Assembly: GCA_902588965.1 (NCBI GenBank)
Contig: CACIRD010000007.1
Location: 1 to 43,013, forward strand
Length of the DNA stretch: 43,013 bases
DNA from: an uncultured Pelagibacteraceae bacterium
GTDB lineage: Bacteria; Pseudomonadota; Alphaproteobacteria; Pelagibacterales; Pelagibacteraceae
Direction of reading: 5' to 3'
Shown here: piece by piece, positions 7,940 to 16,524 of the stretch
Position numbering within the stretch: the first letter of the stretch is position 1
How the letters are laid out: each line of letters starts with the position of its first letter
The notes under the pieces: model-generated
The model's input: the letters and a program-made list of their open reading frames with translations, nothing else
Databases searched by the model: none
What the model was told of the DNA's origin: nothing
Program-made: the position numbers and the translations under genes

Positions 7940-9085
7940 TTAGATTTTTACTTTTCCAATAGGTCCAAACTCATTTTCATAAGCAAGCTTGTAATTAGGC
8001 TGATTCATCAGCAAGTACTTCATTACTCTCTTCGCATATGATTTTTGAGAATCAACGATTTTCTTGAAGAAAGCATCTTTCTTCACGAAATCACCGATAA
8101 CTTTATCCCAGCCTTTTAATTGCTGAGCTAAAATCTCATCTGAAGTTTGGTAAACATTTACTTTATGCTCATTCATCAATTTAGCTAAATCAGCTGAATA
8201 TCTTACTAAAGCTTTAAAGTAGTTATCACTGTTTGCAGCATAAGCAGCATTTTTCAAAATTGCTTGATTAGCTGGAGACAGATTGTTTAATGTTTTATTG
8301 TTAACTGGTATTTCAAACATCTCTTGAGATTGGTGAAAACTTCCTAAGTGATAATGCTTAGAAACATCCTGCATACCAAACTGAGAGTCTGAAGTAGGGT
8401 TGTTAAACTCAGCAGCTTCAATCAAACCAGTTTTCATAGCTGGCTGAATTTCACCACCAGGTAATTGTCTTACGACCATTCCCATTGCAGTCAAAACGTT
8501 AGTCGCTAGACCAACTGTTCTGTACTTCATACCTTTAACGTCAGATACTTTTGTTACATTTTTCTTAAACCAACCAAATGGTTGTGCTGGCATAGGCATA
8601 TGAAAGTAACCTGTATAATCGAAACCAACTTTTTTAATTGTTTCCTCATATAAAGCTCTTCCTCCACCGTACTCCATCCATCCCATAACTTCTTGAGATG
8701 ACATTCCATATGAAGGTCCAGTTCCAAATAGTGAAGCCGCTGCGTTCTTACCGTACCAGTAAGCTGTTACCCAGTGACCCATATCTACTGCACCAGAACT
8801 AACTGCCTGACCAATTTCCTTAGTCTTAACAATTGCTCCAACAGGTTGAAGATCTATTTTTAAAGATCCTCCTGACATGTCGCTAACCATTTTGCAATAG
8901 TCTCCTGCCATTTCAAAAAATATGTTAGCTCCACTAGGCCATGCAGCTTGCATTTTTAAAGTTTGTGCCGCACCAAGATTAACATATGGTGCTGCAACTG
9001 CTGCTGCTCCTGCCATTGCCGCTGTTTTAAAGAACTTACGTCTAGAAGGTGTTTTTCCCTTCAATGATTTTTTTTCTTTAATCAT
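7940..9085 (-). CDS. dctP: TRAP transporter solute-binding protein (TakP/lactate-binding type)
   Basis: Periplasmic binding protein that delivers solute to DctQM. The 381 residues start with a twin-arginine-type signal: SRRKFFK at about 15-21, then an Ala-rich hydrophobic stretch. The mature part has LKMQAAWPSGANIFFEMA, PVGAIVKTKEIGQAVSSGAV and AAEFNNPTSD. The layout resembles TakP and lactate-binding TRAP proteins that bind 2-oxo or 2-hydroxy acids through a cation. The neighbouring dehydrogenase genes support that reading. A strong Shine-Dalgarno sequence and a downstream terminator suggest high expression. Other carboxylates cannot be excluded. Confidence 0.92.
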   Translation of the reverse strand: MIKEKKSLKGKTPSRRKFFKTAAMAGAAAVAAPYVNLGAAQTLKMQAAWPSGANIFFEMAGDYCKMVSDMSGGSLKIDLQPVGAIVKTKEIGQAVSSGAVDMGHWVTAYWYGKNAAASLFGTGPSYGMSSQEVMGWMEYGGGRALYEETIKKVGFDYTGYFHMPMPAQPFGWFKKNVTKVSDVKGMKYRTVGLATNVLTAMGMVVRQLPGGEIQPAMKTGLIEAAEFNNPTSDSQFGMQDVSKHYHLGSFHQSQEMFEIPVNNKTLNNLSPANQAILKNAAYAANSDNYFKALVRYSADLAKLMNEHKVNVYQTSDEILAQQLKGWDKVIGDFVKKDAFFKKIVDSQKSYAKRVMKYLLMNQPNYKLAYENEFGPIGKVKI

Positions 9086-9090
9086 GATTT

Positions 9091-9097
9091 CTCCTCT
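9091..9097 (-). promoter_or_regulatory. Strong ribosome binding site of dctP
   Basis: Minus-strand AGAGGAG, five bases before the ATG at 9085. Most genes in the window have no recognisable Shine-Dalgarno sequence, so this one stands out and fits high-level production of a periplasmic binding protein. Confidence 0.8.
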
Positions 9098-9202
9098 TTA
9101 GTTAATTAACTTGATTTAATTAAAACATAAATACAACCAAGAGTCTTTTGTTAAATAGTCTTATTCTAAATTTTTTACAACTAATGGTAGTAAATTATTT
9201 AC

Positions 9203-10156
9203 CTAATTCACTCTATTTTTGCATTTTCCGGTTTTAAAAAATTCCTCAAGGTTATCTATGGCTAAATTTGCCATGGCTGTCCTTGTTTCTTTTGTTGCAC
9301 TACCTAGATGTGGAAGTATGAAAGCACTTTTGTGTTTTAAGTATCCTGGGTTTAAATTTGGTTCTCCCTTATAAACATCAAGACCAACAGCGTAAACTTT
9401 TCTTCTATCAAGCGCATCAATTAATGCGTCATCGTCAATTATGTCTCCTCTTGCTACATTTGTTACAACTGCTCCTTTTGGAAGATGTTCAATAGTTTCT
9501 TTATTAATTAAGTTAATTGTTTCTTTTGAGGCAGGACAACATACTGACAAAACATCTGATACAGATAATAAACTTTTTAAATTATCATGGTAAGTTGCTC
9601 CTAGTTCCTTTTCTGAGCTTAATTTAGATCTATTATGATAATGAATTATCATACCTAAAGATTTTGCTACTTTAGCAATCTTTTGACCAATTCTACCCAT
9701 GCCCAATATACCCAAACGCGATCCAGTTAATTGTTTTCCAATTAAATAATCGGCTGACCATTTCCAGTTGGCGGCTCTTGCACCTTCTATTCCTTCTGAA
9801 GCTCTTCTACAAGCACCCAAAATTAAAAGAACCCCTATTTCAGCTGTAGCATCAGTCAATACTTCTGGTGTATTGGTAACAGTAATATTTTTATTTTTTG
9901 CAGCATCGAGATCAATATTTCCAAAACCTACAGCAAAATTTGATAAAATTTTTACACTCTCTGGAAGTTTATCAATAGTTTCTTTATCAAGCTTATCAGT
10001 TAATGCTGATAATATACCATCACATCCCTCACTTAGTTCAATTAATTTTTTTTGAGAATAAAGTTCATCATTTAAATTTAATTTAACATCGTATAGCTCT
10101 TTAATTCTATCTTCGTTTGATCTTAGTAGTTTTCTAGTTACAAGAATTTTTTTCAT
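9203..10156 (-). CDS. NAD(P)-dependent D-2-hydroxyacid dehydrogenase (glyoxylate/hydroxypyruvate reductase type)
   Basis: Interconverts 2-oxo acids and D-2-hydroxy acids. The 317 residues match the family. The Rossmann motif is GMGRIGQ at about 152-158, and the catalytic residues are R236 in NVARGD, E265 in KGEP and H283 in LPHLGSAT. Closest in pattern to GyaR/GRHPR-type glyoxylate reductases; exact substrate unknown. It lies 14 bases after the GlcD-like gene and before the dctP leader, within a run of 2-hydroxyacid enzymes. It could supply or remove D-hydroxy acids used by the FAD enzyme next door. Confidence 0.93.
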   Translation of the reverse strand: MKKILVTRKLLRSNEDRIKELYDVKLNLNDELYSQKKLIELSEGCDGILSALTDKLDKETIDKLPESVKILSNFAVGFGNIDLDAAKNKNITVTNTPEVLTDATAEIGVLLILGACRRASEGIEGARAANWKWSADYLIGKQLTGSRLGILGMGRIGQKIAKVAKSLGMIIHYHNRSKLSSEKELGATYHDNLKSLLSVSDVLSVCCPASKETINLINKETIEHLPKGAVVTNVARGDIIDDDALIDALDRRKVYAVGLDVYKGEPNLNPGYLKHKSAFILPHLGSATKETRTAMANLAIDNLEEFFKTGKCKNRVN

Positions 10157-10170
10157 CTTTTAAATACTAT

Positions 10171-11547
10171 TTAATTTAAATCAAAAATCTTTCCTGGATT
10201 CATGATGTTATTTGGGTCAATAGTTCTTTTAATTGATTTCATTACTGGCAGATTATCAGCGTGCTCCTTTAAAAGATAACCTTTTTTATGTAATCCTATT
10301 CCATGCTCCCCTGTTATGGTTCCTTCAAGCTCTAATGATTTATCAATTAATATATCGTTAAACTGTTTTATTTTATCATAAGCACTTTTCTCTTTAGGGT
10401 CGTAGGGCATCATTATATGAAAATTTCCATCACCTAAATGTCCTACCATTGGAGCTTTTAAACCTAACTTTTTAACTTCATTCTCTGCAAAATTTACACA
10501 TTCAGTGATTTTAGAAACTGGAACACATACATCTGTCGTATAAACCCTACCGTTATTTATCAATGCCTTCACAGAATACCATGCATCCCATCTTGCTCTC
10601 CAAAGTTTATTTCTTTTTTCAAGAGTGTCTGTCCATTTAAATTCACTTCCGTTATTATTTTTGGAAATCTCCTCTACAACTTTGATTGACTCTTTATTTG
10701 ATATTTCAGAACCATGAAATTCAAAAAAAAGAGTTGGAAGAGGGCTTACATCATCTAATTTAGAATAGTTGATACTTATTTCCATTTGATCTTTGTTTAG
10801 CATTTCAATTCTTGCGATCGGCACTCCATATTGAATTGTTTCTTGCGCTGTCTGTACAGCATCCTCTAAAGAATTGAAGTGACAAACTGCACTCATCACA
10901 CTCTCAGGTATAGGCGATAGTCTTAATTGAACCTCAGTAATTATACCAAGAGTACCTTCTGAACCAATAAACAAATTAGTTAAATTATAACCTGCAGATG
11001 TTTTTTTTGTTCTGCTTCCTGTATTTATTATATCTCCGTTAGCAAGAACAACTGTTAAACCAGTTATAATCGATTTCATAGTTCCATATTTTACTGCCAT
11101 TGTTCCTGATGCAGATGTTGCAGCCATTCCTCCTAGAGAAGCGTTTGCCCCTGGATCTATAGGAAAGAAAACTCCATCTTCTCTTAAATATTCATTAAGT
11201 TGTTCTCTTGTTACGTATGCTTGAACACGACAATCAAAATCACTTGCATTAACACATAAAACTTTATTCATCTTTTCAAGAGAAATTGTAATACCATTTT
11301 TATTACCTACAACATGGCCTTCTAGAGATGTGCCTGTTCCAAATGGAACTACTGGAACTTTATATTGATTACATAACTTTAAAATTCTTGAAACTTCTTC
11401 ATTCGTTTCGGGAAAAACAACTGCCTGTGAAGGAACTGGATCATAAGTGTCCTCACCTCTTGCATAATTGGCTCTTGTAGATTCTGATAAAGAAAATCTC
11501 TCTTTTAAAAGAAAAGTTAGCTCTTTTTGTAGTGATATATTATCCAT
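10171..11547 (-). CDS. FAD-linked D-2-hydroxyacid dehydrogenase (GlcD / D-lactate dehydrogenase family)
   Basis: Oxidises a D-2-hydroxy acid (D-lactate, glycolate or similar) to the 2-oxo acid, passing electrons to the respiratory chain. The 458 residues have an N-terminal FAD_binding_4 domain (PVVPFGTGTSLEGHV, then GSEGTLGIIT) and a C-terminal FAD-oxidase domain ending with VGHLGDGNFHIMM and TGEHGIG. GlcE and GlcF partners are absent next to it, which favours a stand-alone D-lactate-type dehydrogenase over the three-subunit glycolate oxidase. It sits between the aminotransferase (39-base gap) and the NAD-dependent reductase. Confidence 0.92.
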   Translation of the reverse strand: MDNISLQKELTFLLKERFSLSESTRANYARGEDTYDPVPSQAVVFPETNEEVSRILKLCNQYKVPVVPFGTGTSLEGHVVGNKNGITISLEKMNKVLCVNASDFDCRVQAYVTREQLNEYLREDGVFFPIDPGANASLGGMAATSASGTMAVKYGTMKSIITGLTVVLANGDIINTGSRTKKTSAGYNLTNLFIGSEGTLGIITEVQLRLSPIPESVMSAVCHFNSLEDAVQTAQETIQYGVPIARIEMLNKDQMEISINYSKLDDVSPLPTLFFEFHGSEISNKESIKVVEEISKNNNGSEFKWTDTLEKRNKLWRARWDAWYSVKALINNGRVYTTDVCVPVSKITECVNFAENEVKKLGLKAPMVGHLGDGNFHIMMPYDPKEKSAYDKIKQFNDILIDKSLELEGTITGEHGIGLHKKGYLLKEHADNLPVMKSIKRTIDPNNIMNPGKIFDLN

Positions 11548-11586
11548 TTTTCAAAAAGTATACCAAGCTATGTTGAAAAAATAAAC

Positions 11587-12750
11587 TTAACCTAACATTT
11601 TTTTTACGTTTTCAAGAGCTTGAGAAATGTTATCTCTCGATGCCGCAAAACTAAATCTGACATAATCATTACATTTTTTTCCAAATGCAGTTCCTGGTAC
11701 TATAGCAACCCCCGCTTCATGCATAGCTTTTTTGCAGAATTCAGCACCACTCATTCCTGTCCCTATTACTTTAGGGAAGGCATAAAAGGCACCTCCTGGC
11801 AAACTACATTCGACACCAGGTAAACTATTTAACCCTTCATGAATAAGTTTTCTTCTTGCTGTGAACTTTTCCATCATTTCATGAATTGAGTCATCAGGTC
11901 CATCAAGAGCAGCTATGCCTGCAAACTGAGCAGCAGCATTAACACAAGATACGCTGTTAATTAATAATTTATTTACATGCTCAACTAGATGTTCGGGCCA
12001 AAAACTCCAACCCAGTCTCCAACCTGTCATTGAGTAAGCTTTGCTCCAACCTTCTAAAACTATTAATCTATCTCTTAATTCTGGATAATTAAAGAAAGAA
12101 GGCATTTCTTTACCATCAAATATTTGTCGACTATAAATCTCGTCACTTAGAATTGTTACATGTGGATGTTTTTTTAATCCCACAGCTAATTTATCTATTT
12201 CTTCTCTTTCAACAAAACTTCCTGTTGGATTATTTGGATTAATTAAAACTAACAGTCTCGTTTTATCAGTTATCAACGAAAGAATTTTGTCTGCACTAAA
12301 TTTTAAATCTTTGTCCTCAGTTAAATCATACTTAACGGAAGTTGCACCTGTAAAATTTATCATTGATTCATAAATTGGAAAAGCTGGAGTTGGATTAATT
12401 ATTTCTGCTCCTGGTTCGCCAAAACATTGTATAGCATAAGTCATGGTAGGTTTTCCACCAGGCATAATCAATATTCTTTCAGGACTTACTTCAGTATTGT
12501 AACGTTTTTTAATCCATCTTGTTACAGCTTGTCTACACTCAGGAATTCCATTTGACATGACATATCCATGATGTCCATCATCTAATGCCTTCTTTGCAGC
12601 ATCCACTACATGTTTTGGGGTTTTAAAATCTGGTTGGCCTAATCCTAAATGAATCATAGGTTTTCCTTGTGCTTCTAATTTTTTAGCTTCTGCAAGAACA
12701 CTAAATGCAGTTTCGGTTCCTAATCTATCTAAGCTTTTTGCTAATTTCAT
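11587..12750 (-). CDS. Class I/II PLP-dependent aminotransferase
   Basis: Transfers an amino group between an amino acid and a 2-oxo acid. The 387 residues have fold type I hallmarks: NPNNPTG at about 171-177, SDEIY at 202-206, and the Schiff-base lysine K237 in SKAYSMTGWRLGW. Resembles the aspartate aminotransferase Ib/Igamma-like group, but specificity cannot be assigned. It lies 15 bases after one FMN dehydrogenase gene. In this setting it may couple the oxo acids made by the dehydrogenases to amino acids. Confidence 0.92.
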   Translation of the reverse strand: MKLAKSLDRLGTETAFSVLAEAKKLEAQGKPMIHLGLGQPDFKTPKHVVDAAKKALDDGHHGYVMSNGIPECRQAVTRWIKKRYNTEVSPERILIMPGGKPTMTYAIQCFGEPGAEIINPTPAFPIYESMINFTGATSVKYDLTEDKDLKFSADKILSLITDKTRLLVLINPNNPTGSFVEREEIDKLAVGLKKHPHVTILSDEIYSRQIFDGKEMPSFFNYPELRDRLIVLEGWSKAYSMTGWRLGWSFWPEHLVEHVNKLLINSVSCVNAAAQFAGIAALDGPDDSIHEMMEKFTARRKLIHEGLNSLPGVECSLPGGAFYAFPKVIGTGMSGAEFCKKAMHEAGVAIVPGTAFGKKCNDYVRFSFAASRDNISQALENVKKMLG

Positions 12751-12765
12751 TTTAAAGTTTCCAAT

Positions 12766-13917
12766 CTACTTTCTATAAAGTAATTTTGAGTTATTTAATT
12801 CTTTCATATTTTTACAACCCATCAGTACCATATTTCTATTAATTTCATCATGCATATTTTGCAATAGACGTTCAACACCTTGTTGTCCGCCTGCGGCCAA
12901 AGAGAACAGAAATATTTTGCCAAAACTACACGCTTTTGCGCCCGCTGCCAATGCTTTTAACACGTGAGTTCCTCTTCTTACTCCTCCATCTAATATAATT
13001 TCTAGTTTATCACCTACGGCATCTGATATTGCTTTGATCTGATCGAAAGGTGATCTTGATCCATCTAATTGTCTTCCTCCATGATTTGAAATCATTATTG
13101 CTGAACAACCAATATCTATTGCTCTTTTGGCATCATCAACTGACATCACTCCCTTTAATGCAAAAGGTCCATTCCATTTCTTTACACAATACTCTGCATC
13201 TTTCCAATTCATAGATGGATCATATTGTTCGTTAATATAATCAATTACTGATTTTGCAATATTTGTTCCTTTGTCTGTTTTTTTTTTAACATTAGAAAGT
13301 TCAAATTTTTTATGAATTAAATAATTAAATACCCACTCAGGTCGCATTGCAAAACTCATTAAACTTTGAAGAGTAAGTTTTGGTGGTGTAGTAAATCCTG
13401 TTCTGTGATCTCTTTCCCTATTTCCTGCAACAAGAGTGTCAACAGTTAAACACATAGCATCAAATCCAGATCTTTTAGATCTGTCTATTAAATCATCAGA
13501 AATAGATCTATCTTTATGAACATATAGTTGAAATAGTTTTGGTCCACTTGAAATATTCGATATTTCTTCAATTGAATTATTTCCCATCGATGACATGCTA
13601 TAAAATGTTCCAAATTTTTCTGCAGCCCTTGCTGAAGCTAAATCTCCTTCATGATGATAAAGTCTCTGCATTGCTGCAGGAGAAAGAAAAATTGGCATAT
13701 CGATTTTTTTACCAAAAAGTGTTGTAGATAAATCTGGTTTACCAACGCTCGCAAGAATATTTGGAACTAAATCACAATCATCAAAAGATTCTGTGTTTCG
13801 CTTTAAAGTTTTTTCGTCATCAGCTCCTCCGTCAATATAATGAAAAATTGGAGATGGTAATTTTTTTTTAGCTAATTTTCTGAAATCCTCATAATTATAG
13901 CAATCTTTCAAATTCAT
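12766..13917 (-). CDS. FMN-dependent L-2-hydroxyacid dehydrogenase, copy 2
   Basis: Oxidises an L-2-hydroxy acid to the 2-oxo acid with FMN (L-lactate dehydrogenase/glycolate oxidase family). 383 residues. Conserved functional residues are present: Y27 in FHYIDGG, the tyrosine of FQLYVHKDR, LTVDT, ALKGVMS lysine, and SNHGGRQLDGSRSP with the catalytic His and Arg. Clearly a paralogue of the next upstream gene (nearly the same length, many identical blocks). The substrate-side segment reads SMSSMGNNS where the paralogue has GVSALATVS. The two genes overlap by four bases (ATGA). Confidence 0.93.
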   Translation of the reverse strand: MNLKDCYNYEDFRKLAKKKLPSPIFHYIDGGADDEKTLKRNTESFDDCDLVPNILASVGKPDLSTTLFGKKIDMPIFLSPAAMQRLYHHEGDLASARAAEKFGTFYSMSSMGNNSIEEISNISSGPKLFQLYVHKDRSISDDLIDRSKRSGFDAMCLTVDTLVAGNRERDHRTGFTTPPKLTLQSLMSFAMRPEWVFNYLIHKKFELSNVKKKTDKGTNIAKSVIDYINEQYDPSMNWKDAEYCVKKWNGPFALKGVMSVDDAKRAIDIGCSAIMISNHGGRQLDGSRSPFDQIKAISDAVGDKLEIILDGGVRRGTHVLKALAAGAKACSFGKIFLFSLAAGGQQGVERLLQNMHDEINRNMVLMGCKNMKELNNSKLLYRK

Positions 13918-15068
13918 TTATTTCTAAATCTTAAATTATCACGATTTAAATCACTTATTTTTTTACATCCCATTAACTTCATATCTCTTATTAATTCGGC
14001 CTTATATTTTTCTATAGCTCTCTCAACACCTGGCTGCCCTCCGGCAGCTAAAGCGTAAAGGTATAATCTTCCACCAGAGCAAGCTTTGGCACCTATAGAT
14101 AAAGCCTTTAGCATATGAGTTCCTCTATGAATTCCACCTTCGCAAATCACATCTAACTTATCACCTACAGCGTCAACAATTTCTGCAAGTTGGTCAAAAG
14201 GTGATCTTGATCCATCTAATTGTCTTCCACCATGATTTGAAACCATTATTCCTGTACAACCAATATCAACCGCTCTTTTAGCATCTTCAACACTCATCAC
14301 GCCTTTTAATGCAAAATGACCACCCCACTGGGAACAAAGTTTTTCAGCATCTTTCCAATTCATAGATTGATCTAACATAGTGGAAAAATAGTTTCCTATT
14401 GATGTATTAGTGCTAGTTCCCTCTTTAACATAATCTTGAAGGTGAGGTAATTCGAACTTACCTTTTGTTAAATAATTTATTCCCCACATTGGCTTAGTAG
14501 CGAAACTAAATAGGCTCGATAAAGTTAGTTTAGGAGGTGATGTAAAACCTGTTCTTAAATCTCTCTCACGATTTCCTCCTGTTATAGTATCGACTGTTAA
14601 AGCCATAACATCAAAATTTGCTGCTTTTGCTCTTTCTAAACAAGAATCGTTTAAACCTCTGTCCTTATGAAAATAGAATTGAAACATTTTTGGTGTATCA
14701 ATCATAGAAGATATTTCTTCAACACTAACCGTAGCCAAAGCTGAAACACCAAACATTGTATTAAATTTTTGTGCGGCTTTACCCACAGCCCTTTCACCAT
14801 CATAATGAAAAAGCCTTTGAAGTGCGGTCGGAGCCAAGTAAAAAGGTAAATCTAATTTTTTTCCAAATATTGTAGTTGATAAGTCGACATTCTCAACTCC
14901 TCTTAAAACATTTGGGACTAAATCAACATCATCAAAAGCACTTGTATTTCTAGCATAAGTTATTTCATCATCTGCTGCTCCATCAATATAATGGAATATT
15001 GGAGAAGGTAACCTTTTCTTTGCTAGTTTTCTAAAATCACTAAAATTGTGACAATCATTTAAATTCAT
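13914..15068 (-). CDS. FMN-dependent L-2-hydroxyacid dehydrogenase, copy 1
   Basis: Same family and likely reaction as the following gene; 384 residues. Starts MNLNDCHNFSDFRKLAKKRL, with Y27 in FHYIDGA, FQFYFHKDR, LTVDT, ALKGVMS and SNHGGRQLDGSRSP. All core catalytic residues are kept. The segment that lines the substrate pocket (GVSALATVS) has Leu where glycolate oxidases have Trp, which points to lactate or larger L-2-hydroxy acids more than to glycolate. First gene of the dehydrogenase run, 9 bases after the PagL-like gene. Confidence 0.93.
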   Translation of the reverse strand: MNLNDCHNFSDFRKLAKKRLPSPIFHYIDGAADDEITYARNTSAFDDVDLVPNVLRGVENVDLSTTIFGKKLDLPFYLAPTALQRLFHYDGERAVGKAAQKFNTMFGVSALATVSVEEISSMIDTPKMFQFYFHKDRGLNDSCLERAKAANFDVMALTVDTITGGNRERDLRTGFTSPPKLTLSSLFSFATKPMWGINYLTKGKFELPHLQDYVKEGTSTNTSIGNYFSTMLDQSMNWKDAEKLCSQWGGHFALKGVMSVEDAKRAVDIGCTGIMVSNHGGRQLDGSRSPFDQLAEIVDAVGDKLDVICEGGIHRGTHMLKALSIGAKACSGGRLYLYALAAGGQPGVERAIEKYKAELIRDMKLMGCKKISDLNRDNLRFRNK

Positions 15069-15077
15069 TTGAAAATT

Positions 15078-15602
15078 TTAAAACTTTTTAAGAAAATTAA
15101 ACATATAACTATTTGCCCCAGGATTTTTATCCCCCAGACTTGCATTGGATATATGATTATAAGAAAAACCTAGTTCAGAGTCTTTCATTAGGTCAAAAGA
15201 AAGTTGTAATTCACTTTTGAATTCAATCATGTGTCCTAAATCTTTTCCATCTCCTTTTCCATAAAGGCCTGGGGTAAAACTCGGAGTAAAATTCATTTGT
15301 CCTAGTTTATATTCAGCTTGCACACCAGTGTATAAGTACGTTGCACTATCACCTGTAATTAAAAATCCCGATACAGGAGAAATAGTTCCAAGAAAACTTT
15401 CTCTATATAAATTTTCATTTTGGTGTTGAACTCCTATTAATGCTGATCTTTTTCCATCATCACTAAAATCAAACATCCCTGTATAAAAATTATATTCGTG
15501 TGGATCCGGTAGTTTTTCTATTTCCTCACTTTTTAAATAAGAAAAGCAACTCAAATAAAATAGAAAAATTGTTAAAATTAATTTTGAATTTTTTTTAGTC
15601 AT
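15078..15602 (-). CDS. PagL-like lipid A 3-O-deacylase / acyloxyacyl hydrolase family outer-membrane protein
   Basis: About 174 residues with a signal peptide (MTKKNSKLILTIFLFYLSC...), alternating beta-barrel-like segments and a C-terminal Phe typical of outer-membrane proteins. The YNHISNASLGDKNPGANSY segment matches the PagL/PF09411 active-site region, with H150 and S152. The residue 14 after the His, where Pseudomonas PagL has the catalytic Glu, is Asn here. I chose the start at 15602; the frame extends to 15710, but that would put 36 extra residues before an evident signal peptide and overlap ccmH. The likely role is removing the 3-O acyl chain from lipid A, inferred from family. Confidence 0.8.
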   Translation of the reverse strand: MTKKNSKLILTIFLFYLSCFSYLKSEEIEKLPDPHEYNFYTGMFDFSDDGKRSALIGVQHQNENLYRESFLGTISPVSGFLITGDSATYLYTGVQAEYKLGQMNFTPSFTPGLYGKGDGKDLGHMIEFKSELQLSFDLMKDSELGFSYNHISNASLGDKNPGANSYMFNFLKKF

Positions 15603-15634
15603 AAAATTTTTTAAAAAAGTATAATATATTATTG

Positions 15635-16006
15635 TTACTTCTTGAAAACACCTAATTTTCTTAAAATTAGTAATGCACCAAATAAAAACATTAGAAATGG
15701 TAAAATCCATAAAAAATAGGTTTTATTGTTAAATTTTGGATCATATAAAATCCATTCTCCATATTGATCTTCTAGAAAACTATAAATTTCATTTTCAGAC
15801 ATTCCCAACTCTAGCTTTTGCCTAACAACTAATTTCATACTTTCTGCGAAATCAGATTGAGAGTCATAGATGGACTGGCCTTGACAAATTAGACACCTTA
15901 AATTTTTAAAAATTTTTAACTCTAAGTTAATATTTTTTTCACTTGAAATTGAAATTGAGGAAAAAAAAAAAAATAAAATTATTAATATATATTTAAAAAA
16001 ATTCAT
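15635..16006 (-). CDS. ccmH: Cytochrome c maturation protein CcmH
   Basis: Membrane-anchored thiol-disulfide protein that holds apocytochrome c for haem attachment. 123 residues: signal/anchor at the N-terminus, C38 and C41 in the LRCLICQGQSIYDSQSDFA motif, and one C-terminal membrane helix. This is the short CycL type without the CcmI/TPR extension of E. coli CcmH. The start overlaps the ccmG stop by four bases (ATGA). A run of 13 A at 15961-15973 encodes the FFFF of the signal segment. Confidence 0.95.
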   Translation of the reverse strand: MNFFKYILIILFFFFSSISISSEKNINLELKIFKNLRCLICQGQSIYDSQSDFAESMKLVVRQKLELGMSENEIYSFLEDQYGEWILYDPKFNNKTYFLWILPFLMFLFGALLILRKLGVFKK

Positions 16007-16524
16007 TTTATTATTTCAATAATTTCATTGTAGGTTTTTGGATTTATTGGTCCAATAATTTTTTTTATTATTTGGAGGTTTTTATTTATTAAAAAAGTCT
16101 CAGGTACGCCGTAAGCACCAAGTTCGATCGAAACTATTCCATTTTTATCTTTAAAAATTATTTGATAAGGATTTTCAAAATCATTTAAGAAATTTTTAGC
16201 GTTTTTAAATTTATCTTTATAGTTGATGCCAATTAATTTTATTTTTTCTTGTTTTTGTAATTTAATAAGAAATTTATGTTCCTTTCTGCATGGTATACAC
16301 CATGAGGCCCAAATATTAATTAAATAATATTTTTCATCAGTGACAATAGTTGACAATTTAATTTTTTCATCTGAAAAAAATTCAGTAGAAGTAAAATCAC
16401 TCAAAACCCGATTTTGATTAAATTCAGGTTGATAAGTATTAGGATTTTTTAAACCTTTGAATAAAATTATAAAACAAAACGTAAAAAAAATTATAAAAAT
16501 TGTTAGTAAATATTTATTTTTCAT
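16003..16524 (-). CDS. ccmG: Thiol:disulfide interchange protein CcmG/DsbE
   Basis: Periplasmic, membrane-anchored thioredoxin-like reductant for apocytochrome c cysteines. 173 residues: one N-terminal membrane helix (about 5-22), thioredoxin fold, active site WASWCIPC with C76 and C79, and the cis-Pro loop GVPETF. It overlaps ccmF by 11 bases and ccmH by four. Confidence 0.95.
   Translation of the reverse strand: MKNKYLLTIFIIFFTFCFIILFKGLKNPNTYQPEFNQNRVLSDFTSTEFFSDEKIKLSTIVTDEKYYLINIWASWCIPCRKEHKFLIKLQKQEKIKLIGINYKDKFKNAKNFLNDFENPYQIIFKDKNGIVSIELGAYGVPETFLINKNLQIIKKIIGPINPKTYNEIIEIIK

Noticed and set aside
15603..15710. N-terminal extension of the PagL-like protein
   Set aside because: The extra 36 codons run into ccmH and would precede a normal signal peptide; the ATG at 15602 is better.
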